From NCBI GenBank assembly GCA_000469685.2, contig LS997562.1, forward strand, positions 45,388,869 to 45,452,868: a stretch of DNA of 64,000 bases. The letters are read 5' to 3'. Under the pieces are notes generated by a model. That model did not search any database, had not been told where the DNA came from, and saw only the letters and a list, made by a program, of their open reading frames with translations. This stretch comes from Haemonchus contortus. Lineage: Eukaryota; Nematoda; Chromadorea; Rhabditida; Trichostrongylidae. This document shows positions 12,648 to 22,800 of this stretch, piece after piece (the stretch's first letter is position 1; every line of letters starts with the position of its first letter). A program made the position numbers and the translations under genes.

Positions 12648-13019
12648 CAACAAAGTAGAAGTGAATATCTCGGTTTTGTAACTGACGAGGCTGTGGCTGG
12701 CATTAATGCTATTCCCAGCCTCAGCGGCTCCCCACAGAATTGCTGCTCTTCTCTTTTCAGCATTTCATTGAGATCCATATACTTTTCGGTACAGCATCAC
12801 TTGTTCTGATATTGGTTATTATTTTCTTGCGGTTTGCGCGCTTCCAAGCTGGCGTGTCAGCTCGATAGTGTCGAGCTTCGGAAACCGATTCCTTCTAGTG
12901 TCACAAAAACTTTGCTTTTCTGGTACTAACGTGCTCCGTCGAATTTTCCGATGACGAATCTTTCCACAGAGTGACAATAGAAGCCTCCGATGAAATATGA
13001 AGTGACCTCAAGCATTACG

Positions 13020-13320
13020 CATTCGCCTACCAGAGGGTGTGTCGAGATTCGTGCGATTCTGGGTGCGCACGACAAATTGAGCGGCGAATTTGGTGCAATT
13101 TCGACGACTGCAACGTTTATCACTTGGGCCCAAATTTGAAGTAAAGTAGGTTAGTAGGATTGTTCGACCCTACTGAAGTACTCTACTTCAAGTTTGTGTC
13201 CCAATAATAGACGCCAGAGTTGTTTGAATCATCGCGAATTTCGCCGCGCAATTTGCCGCGCGCACCCAGAATCGCACGAATCGCTCGTCCCCCCCCCCCC
13301 CCCCCCCCCCTACCAGGTGA
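13020..13320. repeat. Fold-back repeat, same family, with a 22-C tract
   Basis: The left arm GATTCGTGCGATTCTGGGTG pairs with CACCCAGAATCGCACGAATC on the right. AAATTTGAAGTAAAGTAGG pairs with CTACTTCAAGTTTGTG at the centre. A run of 22 C lies at 13289-13310, close to the right end, outside the pairing. Confidence 0.6.
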
Positions 13321-14228
13321 CGTCCAGTCGAATGTGTAATTGCAGATTGTGTTAGTCATTAGTAAACAAAGTATTCCAATGCTCTAATAGTATTTTGCCA
13401 AGCACGTCAGTGCCAGCGATGACTCAAAGGAAAGTATGTTGAAAAGTTAGAATCGAAAAAGAAAAATCCAATGTTAATCACTTTGGCTACATTGCTTCTT
13501 AGATCCATTTGGACGTTCTGCGACTCCACATAAATCGATCTAGTCTCGTCTTTGCCTAATATAGGCGAGGGAAGATATTAGAACAAGCGTGTAGTCACAT
13601 AATCTCAACCGCAAACGCGTGATTCGGATTTCATCCATCGACACCCATAGCATTTTTCAATAAATTACCTGGTGATTTCTGCAAGTTTTTCCTTTCAAGA
13701 GTCTTTTTATACTTCTTCTTCCGCGTTTGTCCCACTAAAAAGCGGGGAGCGTTTTTCCAATAACTTGACACCACTTTTCCACCATTGAGTGTTTGGTCGG
13801 GGGAAGGTCAACTACTTTCAAGTCCTCATACAAGGTGTCAAGGAAGGCTGCTTTGGTCGTCTTTTAAGCCGATTTGCGGGCACGTATAGGTTGAAGCCAA
13901 TCTTACAGACACTACTCATGGCCGTAAGAAGTGACCGTACCGCCGTGGACGTCTTCAGCGCTTTTCATCAGAAGTAGGGGCTACTCCAAAAAGCTCCCTT
14001 ATTGCATAGTTGCGAATACGGTCCGAACCCGTTACCCCAGCCGCCCAGCGCAACATTTTCGTTTCGTTACTCCGGGTCTCCTTCAAGTTTCCTGGTTATA
14101 GACCAGCACTCCGCCTTCGCTTTGAGGCGCTCTGAGATTTTTTGTCGCAAAAAACGTCGGTCATTAGCGCCATTTAGACCTCGCCACATTCACACGTGAA
14201 TTGACTTGGACTACTGTCGGGCTGCTTT

Positions 14229-14324
14229 CATACTTCGACGTGCGTGTCGGCACGCAGGTGAAAACGCAGGTACAATTTTGCGTGCGGCGTGCGAGCGACT
14301 ATGCGACGAAGTATGAATGCAGTC
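14229..14324. mobile_element. Small inverted-repeat element sharing termini with the hairpin family
   Basis: Ends GGGCTGCTTTCATACTTCG and CGAAGTATGAATGCAG are inverted; CGTGCGTGTCGGCACGC and GCGTGCGGCGTGCGAG pair inside. The first bases after GG match the termini of the larger GC-rich hairpins (GCTGCTTTCATA). Confidence 0.5.
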
Positions 14325-14996
14325 AGATCCGATTACCTATCCGAAGTACTTGAGGACAGAATTACTCGAAAGCTAAGTGCAATCAATATCGATACCTCAT
14401 TTGATTCCGTGTTCTTATACTTATCGTTTTGGCCTGCAGCCGCCGGACTCTGAACACTGCCAAAAGGTCGGACCAATCTTGCACCTGCTGCTCAAGTACC
14501 CTTTCTCAAGTAGAACAGCATTACGTTATCGGATAAAAAAAACCGTGGCGCTTAATTTTGAATTTCTCATGTGATAGCATCTGTGTTGAAACCGAATCGT
14601 AGAGCGAATAGTAGTGGGAACAGCTCTAAGCCTTTTTATACCTCAGAGAAATAGGGGAAGACGAGCTTTCCGTTGCTGTTCGCACTGAACACGTTGGGTT
14701 CGAGTAGAGTATGCGCACCCATTCAATCATTATTTCTTCAGGAGCTCCTGCTGCTATGGCAGAGCATATCATATAACTTCATGCAGCACGTCATCGAAGC
14801 TTGCTCTAATTGTAAGTGTAGCAAATCGAGATGTACAGTTTTCCGTTTCTTACGATGCGTTTCTAGCAAGGGACGAGTAACATGTATTGTTTCGGTTGTG
14901 CTGGAACCGAAGCAAAAAGCACATTGGGTTAACTTTCACGTTAGTTCGTCTTGAAACCTGGGCATGTCACATAATATTTCACAATGCTTTGCCGTA

Positions 14997-15161
14997 CAGG
15001 TTTGTTAGGTTAAAGCCGTTTATTAGGTCGACGTTTCGACTTTAAGGGCCTGGAAGTAGTTCGGAGCTCTTGACCTCAGCTCCGAACTACTTTCAGGTCG
15101 TTGAAGACGACAAGTTAGTCGAAACGTCGACCTTATAAACTGTTCCATCATAACAAACCTG
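14997..15161. mobile_element. 165-bp MITE flanked by TA
   Basis: Starts CAGGTTTGTTAGGTT and ends AACAAACCTG with TA on each side (14995-14996, 15162-15163). The arms pair nearly throughout: GGTCGACGTTTCGACT with AGTCGAAACGTCGACC, and AGTAGTTCGGAGCT with AGCTCCGAACTACT. TA duplication and CAG termini fit a Tc1/mariner-derived MITE. Confidence 0.7.
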
Positions 15162-18060
15162 TACTGCGAAGTACATATTGTGAAGTATTAAAGCACATCG
15201 GTTGATGGAGCACTGGATGAAGTTTGGAATGCGATCGTCTAGAATTCGCTCAAAGACCTTTGTACTGTGGGAGAGCAGGCGAATCTGACGATAATTCATG
15301 CTGTTTGTTGCGTTGCTCTTCTCCTCCCAGATCGAGATAGTAGTACTCTGTCGCCAACTCCCAGGAACCTTTCGACGGCCTTATTCAATAATTTTCAGTC
15401 ATCATTTTCTTCGGAGTTTTTATCGTTTCCTCCACTGTTATCTTCTGTACGGGACCGTGTACAAGAGGAGTGGAAGTTGGAGATACATGGTCAGTCTGGT
15501 TCAGCTATTGTCAAGGTAGTGCTTCCGACATTTTACTGTTTCCCTGCGGTTTATTAAAATGTGACCATATTTGTTGTTGATGCCTATAAATTTCTCGATA
15601 TACTCGGTTAGGCGATGGCGAGCTTCAGGAACACGGTTAATATATCGCTATAGAGCCCTTCGAGGCTCTCACTGACCTCTGAGCGGTTTTTGCACTGTTT
15701 TACCGCCTTCTTTGCTTCTCAATAGTTCTGCCATTTATCGGTCGTCTCATTGAGAAGAAATATGTGGTAGAGCCACTTCTTCTCGTGTACCTTGTGTCTG
15801 ATGCGAAACGTCCCAGCCTCGCTTGCCCATCAATCTCCGGCCGTCCATTCTCTTACCTGGCTCAGAGCGTGCAACACATTTCCATGTTTCTTCAACTGTC
15901 CTGACACTCGAAAGGTAGATTCGAGTGACCACAGCCGATGATCCTTTTCCCACCCTAGATTCTCGCAAGCGACCTTTTCTCACTTGTTTCTGTTTTGGTG
16001 AAATGATTTTGAGCGTGCAGATCAGCGGTTGATGCTGCACACCCACCCATTTCATACTGGTTTGGACGCTGTAGAAGGTGATGAGGTGAGAGTCACGTTT
16101 CCGAAACCATGTGTTCACGATGGTGAGATTATGCGAACCATCGTATCAAAGTATTCAAATGCTATCAATGTTGCGTGACCCATATACAAACTCTTCAACC
16201 CCTTTCTCGACTTTAAAACCTTTCCTGGTGTGAAGATGATCATTAAGGCCACTTACGACAGCAGTGGCTTTTCGTGTGCCTTCTCATCGCTTTTTCCGTT
16301 TCGTTTTCATTGTTTTTAGGTGATTTTTGCCTTCAATGGTAGGAAAGATAAAATGATAAATTACCATAATAAATCTGGCTGTCTCGAAGTAGCTCAAATC
16401 TGGCTGGATTTTCCAGTTGCTTTCCACCGAACAGTACCACATTTTCCAGTTCATCAACAAAGTGCAAGAAAGTATAAAATACTTGACCAGCTGCAGATCC
16501 ATTTATGAATAACTTCGCCATGAATTTAAGCCAGCAAGCAAGCAAGGAAATGAAAGTGTATTCAATGAAAGAGAATTTCTGCCATTGATTTCACTTTCAT
16601 TTTCCTATTTTTCAACACAATTTTTATCGAAGTTAGATCTTAATGCAGAATGATGTTTACAGATCAGAGTTGTTCGGAAGAAGATAGAGAAGAATGATGG
16701 GAGTCCGACATCGGAGACAGACGGCATACTCACGAATGGGTATTTTTTCATTGATTTTCTAGCATAGTTTCAGATGAATATTGGAACTGATAGTCCGGAA
16801 TAGTGTCAATTTTGTGAAGAAAGCGCCTAAATCGGCATATTTAGAGAAATGTAAGGTTTCAAAAAAGCGGTAAATTAGGGGTCGGACGAGAATGTGGTAC
16901 TGGAGTTGCATGAAAGAAATACTCGGACGAGCTGTGTAAATGTGTGTGCCATTGCGCACAACTGGCTAAGTGAACGCCCACGTGCAACGTGTGCGTCCCT
17001 ATGCGAATGGTCCAGCCTCTCTAGCCTTTACAACGCCTTGACAACTAGCCTGTCTTTGGGTGTGTTGTCGGCTGTCCGGTTTCGGAGCCATCATTACGAC
17101 TTATCTAATAAGCCTTTTCAACCCGACAGTGCGACTTGTCAGAGAGTATCTCAGAAATTCTTTTCATTATGAATTGGGCCTTTGAGCTGTTGTCTGTTCA
17201 ATGGCACTGTACACGATAAAAATGGCTTCTGAAATTTCCCCCCAAAATGATTCTGTGACCATTAAAGGCGCAGTTAACGATAAAATTGGGTTTCCAAGTT
17301 TTTCCCATATGATGATGTCGAGGCCCCTTGTGAACCTTATCTGGCGCTTTTACGTCAGGAAACGGCCTAGTTAGTAAGTTAGGAACGCTCAAAATTAGCA
17401 CCGTGTGTAAGACGAGTTTCACCGGCATTGTCTATACTGTTCCGATCACAAGGGAACCCATGTAGAAAGTTCGAACAACTTGTCATGACCCATAGCGTCA
17501 GTGAGAGGCAGTTCTGCACAGTTCTGGATTGATGTAATCGCTCCTTGCGCAATTGCAACTACTGAAATCTCGTCCATAGACCCCTTCTGTCACGCCGGCG
17601 GCGACGTTTTGCTCTTCGCTGTACGTTGGCATCGGTGTTCGCCGCTTAGGAGCGTCGCCGTCAGCGTGATTGCCCGATCGGGCTCTCGCCCCATTTGCCA
17701 CGCAGGATATTACTTTGGCCCTTGCGGCCCCTACGCGGTTCCTGCACTTCGACGTTCACCCTACGCGTGCTACGTCCTACGTCCCGGGATAGCCTACGCA
17801 CAGCCTAACCTCAACATTCAAACCAGATATAACTTTTACGGCATCACCGTCTACGATGTTAAACCACTAACACACTACTATACGTCCTTTATGAATACGC
17901 CAATAAAAAAGAAATGTTATTACGACAATGAAAAAAATGGGTAAAAAAGGAACGTATGTTATATACATACATATATGCATAAAAAGAAACATGAAATACG
18001 TCAGCAATTAAACTACGATGAAAACCAGCAAACCTACGTCTCAGGTGGTTCGAACCCAGT
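15162..18060. other. Intergenic, no confidently supported gene
   Basis: Open stretches at 16333-16518 (both strands) and 17501-17944 (plus) have no splice partners or recognisable motifs. The second is locally GC-rich, unlike its surroundings. Confidence 0.4.
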
Positions 18061-18275
18061 GGCTGCTCGCCGGCGTGCCGGCGGAGGCAGTGCTAGGGGG
18101 GAAGAGGGAGGCAGACAGTGTAAGGCAAACAGTCCACGCCTCTTCGAAGGTTGTTTGTTTTCAACCCCTGGACTGTTTGCCTATCTGTCTGCCTCCCTCC
18201 TCCCCCCTAGCACTGCCTCCGCCGGCACGCACGCCGGCACGCCGGCGCGCCGGCCGGCGGACTATGAAAGCAGCC
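18061..18275. mobile_element. GC-rich hairpin element, same family (copy 2)
   Basis: Carries the same modules as the 29.97-kb copy (GGAGGCAGTGCTAG, GGCAAACAGTCCACGCC, TCTGCCTCCCTCCTCC and GGACTATGAAAGCAGCC), with a deletion near the left end, so the left terminus reads GGCTGCTCGCCGG. A 212-codon open frame through here is an effect of the repeat. Confidence 0.72.
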
Positions 18276-19083
18276 AGTACGTTAATCTCACGAGGAGAGG
18301 CGACGTGGCTCGGGACCGCTCGGCACCTTTGTGCTTCCATGCCCAAGTCGATCACTTCACATTCCATCGGATTGCATCACGCTTCCATGCTCGAGCGGTA
18401 CGACGACAGGACGACGGGCAGTGGCGGCCGGCTACGACGATGAATGCAGACACACTGCCGGATGGTTTTAGGCCAGAGCACGCGTCGAGTATAGCCGACG
18501 CGCAGGCAACAATACGCTGTGCGCGCCGGGACCCCGCGCGCCCGACCAGACGTGGCCCTTTGACAAGTCGGGCGGAAGCCACGACGCCTTCCATGTTATT
18601 TCTGTCATGGTGACCTCGACAGAAACGGAAATTCAGTACGGCACTCTGCTCTTACAGTATTCCAACCTCATGTTAATAAGCAAATCTTCATCCGTCACAT
18701 ATACGACGCGTCGAAAAGGGGCCTTGGGCAAGGACAAGGGGGTGGATGGTGGGTAAGTCAGGGAGTTACTGTAAGAGCCGAGGCCCGTACTGAATTTTCG
18801 TTTCTGTGGTAATCTCGTCGAACCTATATTTTCCCTAATTTTAAGGAGCCATATTTTTCTCACAATCGGCGAATTCTCTCGCCTCCTTCGCTACCGATGA
18901 ACTATTCCCAACATAAACTTCCGCTTTTCGAATATAAACGGGTACCTCAGAATTGAACTGTGCCTTCAGGATTAGCACAAGGAAAGCTGTTGGATAGAAA
19001 CGCATAGAGGAGCCTTGCCGACTTCTGCGTTTTCTTCGCATTTCTCTTTAGTCTGGATTATCACCTTCACCCATTGACGACCG

Positions 19084-19147
19084 CGTGGCCCGTATACGGG
19101 CCACGCCCTGTCGTGCTTCTGGGACCGCGTTGCCCGTATGCGGGCCA
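19084..19147. repeat. 22-bp perfect palindrome and a nearby imperfect copy
   Basis: 19084-19105 is CGTGGCCCGTA followed by its inverse. A copy with two changes (CGTTGCCCGTATGCGGGCCAC) follows about 44 bp later, so the two form a direct repeat of a palindrome. Confidence 0.6.
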
Positions 19148-19898
19148 CAGTATTATTTTGTATGTATAACATTCATTTTCGATTTTTTTGACCCTTTCAA
19201 GTATCGAGCAGGTTTATGACCTGCTATAGAATCTTGACTCGCAGTGGTCCATGAAACGTTTACTTCTGACTTTAGTAATAAGGGAAAACAAAGTTACTTC
19301 CGAGGGCATTGGTAAAGGAGGAAAACCAAAGGCTGTAAAAAAGTTCGTAAGAAGGTGCAAAAAGAATGTAAAGGGACTTCGCTGGGTATCCGATGATTCG
19401 AAACATGCCATTTTCATCTTATCTGTATCCTCGTGTCTAGACAGAGTCGCATTTGGAAATGATTCGGTAAAAACTCCCACCTCCCTTCGAACGATCAGAA
19501 ACAACATAAGATGCCATAACGTAGCTCTAAACAGTGTGTATGACTTGTAACCTTTACATGCCACATTTAAAAAAAACTTTTTTGCCGGCTGGAAATGCTT
19601 ACGAAAAAATGACTCGCTCCTGGGACCGTGGGGCTCGCCAGCAGCAGCCCGCGAAAAGCGCGCTCGGTTCCACACGCCAGACACGCTAAAATGGCGCGGT
19701 CGCCAATGGGTTAATCACTCGTTTTAAATTAGATATCCCAAAATTATCGTGTACTGTGCCCTGAAAAGCAGGTCCCTTCCTGATTTCGGGGTCTATTTAT
19801 TGACTTCGAGACAAGATTACGGCTTTGTATTCCACTTCGTGGTTCCTGATCCGGTTTCTCGCCGATTTTGAATGAATAACCTTAAAACAATTGTTCAG

Positions 19899-22800
19899 CT
19901 TATCGTCTAATATTCCTACTTCGCTCACTGCTCTATCGAATGACAATGTAGCAGCAAATGATCAACAAAACAATGAAACAACAAAGAGGGCTCCCATCAC
20001 TGTTGCTGAATGCTCTATTGCAACTGTATCAACTCCTTCAAATGAAACTGAAAGTGATGGCCGTATCCTGAGCGCCATAGCCCAAACAGCATGCACGTCA
20101 AACTCGGTATTTTCTGCTCGTTCTTTCTGTCATAATGCTAATAGCGCATAACTAATATATCGTATGCTTACTACTCCTTATGTAACTTTTTTAGGCAAAG
20201 GAATTGGGAAGTTCTCCTTCTAGCGAATTGCGGAAAAAGTTGATGAAGGCAGCAGAGAGCACCAGCTCAGCGATATATGAGGTGTCAACTACAGGGGTTA
20301 TAGGATACTTTTATGCCGAATGGTAGATGAAGTATCTGAATAGCGAATTTCAGTCACACGTTACTACTCAGTCGCGTGCATCTTCGAACAGAAAGAGTTC
20401 TACTCCTGATCGCAGACTTGATCCTATTTACGAAGGTGGCTGCTTTCGGAAAAGTACTTCTAGTTACATTTCTATTTGAGTCGTTTTTTGAATAGCAAGT
20501 AACCGAATAGCTAGGCTGATGAGGTTTGTCCTTCGATCCGAAATTGCTCTCCTACTTTACACATGTAACGTTGAATCCACACAATTCCTTTAAAAAAGTC
20601 AATAATTATTTGCGTTTTACTTTACTTTTTAAAGTTCACCTAGTCACGGCCTTCTTGTTTGGTGGGAGCTTCACTTTCTGCCTCAACTTCCTGTTAAGGT
20701 AAAGGTCGAAAAGAGCGATCTGTTTCACCGGCTCAAGTACATGTGCAGCAGGTAGTATGCAGAGCGAACAGCACGCCGAGTGAATTCCCTGTGCTATGTT
20801 TACAGCTCATTCTTGGCAATTACTTCACCTATGAAGAGGCAAGTTCATTCTTTGCTAGTCATTTCATTACCTTTTAAGAAAGAGATGGCTAAAAAGGAAG
20901 GTCTTTCAGGGCGTGGGACGCTTTTCGGAAATGGTTTTTTGCATGGTGTAGGGGCATGAGCACTGAGTGTGTAACTATGGTCCATTTCCGCTAAATGACC
21001 TTCTGAATGCCAAAAAAAAGAGTGAGAATGATTTTGCCAGAAATTGCCGTTTTAACCCACTAAGCGTCATTCCTTTCATTCATGGCGTAGACTATCCGCA
21101 CTATAGAAGAGGCCAGTCGAGGCGACATTGAAAGTAAAGTGAACGGTAGTCAAAAAAGGACTCACGTGTTGAAGAGTGCGTGGAAGTTTCATATAGGCTC
21201 TCCACGGGTAAGCTGCCAGCAGCGATGGATGCTGTGGTGGATAGCGATGTGGACTTCGAGGAAGGACGACTAGGATGGAATGATGGTTCAGATTTCCCAG
21301 GCTTTGCCGTTTTTGCATTTTATGCTGCCACCTTCAGATTGGCTCCATATTGCACCAGGGCCGATGCAAGTGCCTGACTGGTCATGGTCGTGACCAGGAC
21401 CACCCAGGCACACCCTTACAAGCCGTTAGAATTTGTTGTGTGGAGCGCTATCACTGGAGGAGCTTCCAGGCTTCACACTCTCAGGAGTATAAAAGTGTCT
21501 CCTAAATTCACACTAAATAACCGTTGTAATGGGGGGGGGGTCCGAACATGGTTCCTATTCGATGGAAGCTGTCCTCGGCCTCGCTCGACAATGCAAAGAC
21601 AACAGGATTCCCAATTCCGACCTTCCTCTGGGTGTCTACCGCGGACTCCTGGGGGAGAACCAAACAGACTTTCTTTCAATTCGTCTTCTTGCTGAAGCAT
21701 CTATGAGCATTAGGCTTGACATAAAAAGCTGTCAGCTCTGAAGGAAATCATTCTAGCGCCGGATCACTAGATGATGACTAGATGAAGGGTTTGTACGATA
21801 CCCGTTCCCAATCCCCTAACTCCGCGTCCGTATAGAGGGCTGGCAGGACACAAACAAGAACGACATTGCTGAAGTCGAGGTGACTGCAGAAGATGAGTGT
21901 CTGATCGTCAGGAGAAAAGGAAATGGAGATGACCAACCAGAATAGTGGACAAAACCCTTCAACGGCGCGAGATCAACGCTAGGGTAGAAAACGGTGGAAT
22001 CATCGGAATTAGATGAGCCTTCCATCAGTTTTTAGGAATTCGGTCGGAATAAAACAACAATCAAACCATTACTGTCCATACTATTCAAAGAATTGTATGG
22101 ACTGTGCAATGTCCATACAATGTCCGAATATCAGATGATATGATATCGAGTTTTTTGAATACAAACTACGTGAGGAAGTTGAGGGGGAGGGGGGGGGGGA
22201 AGGTAGGAAGGGAGGATTGGGAGTGTTGAGCCTGGAAGCTTCTTCACTGATAGTGCGCCACACAACAAATTCTAACGGCTTGTAGAGGTTATGTGCCTGG
22301 CTGGTCCTGGTCACAACCATGACCAGTCAGACACTTGCATCGGCCCTGGTGCAATATGGAGCCAATCTGAAGGTGGCAGCATAATATGCAAAAACGGCAA
22401 AGCCTGGCAATTCCGAACCATCAACCCATCCTAGTCGTCCTTCCTCGAAGTCCACATCGCTATCCACCACATCATCCGTCGCTGCTGGCAGTTTAACCGT
22501 GGAGAGCCTATATGAAACTTTTCCGCACTTTCCAACATGTGGGTCCCTTTTTTGACTGCAGTTCACGTTATTTTCAATGTCGCCTCCACTGTCCCCTTCT
22601 ATAGTGCGGATAGTCGACGCCATGAATGAAACGAATGACGCTTAATGGGTTAAAACGGCGATTTCTGGCAAAATCATTTTCACTTTTTTTGGCATTCAGA
22701 AGGCCATTTAGCGGAAATGGACCTTAATTATATACTCAGTGCTCATGCCCCTACACCATGCAAAAAACCTTTTTCAAGAAGCCTCCCCGCCCTGAAAGAC

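Noticed and set aside
16333..16545. Open minus-strand frame (GSAAGQVFYTFLHFVDELEN)
   Set aside because: Reads naturally but so does the opposite strand, and no neighbouring exons fit.
17501..17944. 147-codon plus-strand frame with a GC-rich middle
   Set aside because: No motif, no convincing start, odd composition and no splice partners; cannot be supported as a gene.
17975..18613. 212-codon plus-strand frame rich in Arg, Gly and Pro
   Set aside because: It runs straight through the GC-rich hairpin element; similar frames appear in the other copies on either strand, so it is a compositional effect.
19214..19684. 156-codon minus-strand frame and its plus-strand shadow
   Set aside because: Both strands are open, neither has domains or splice context.
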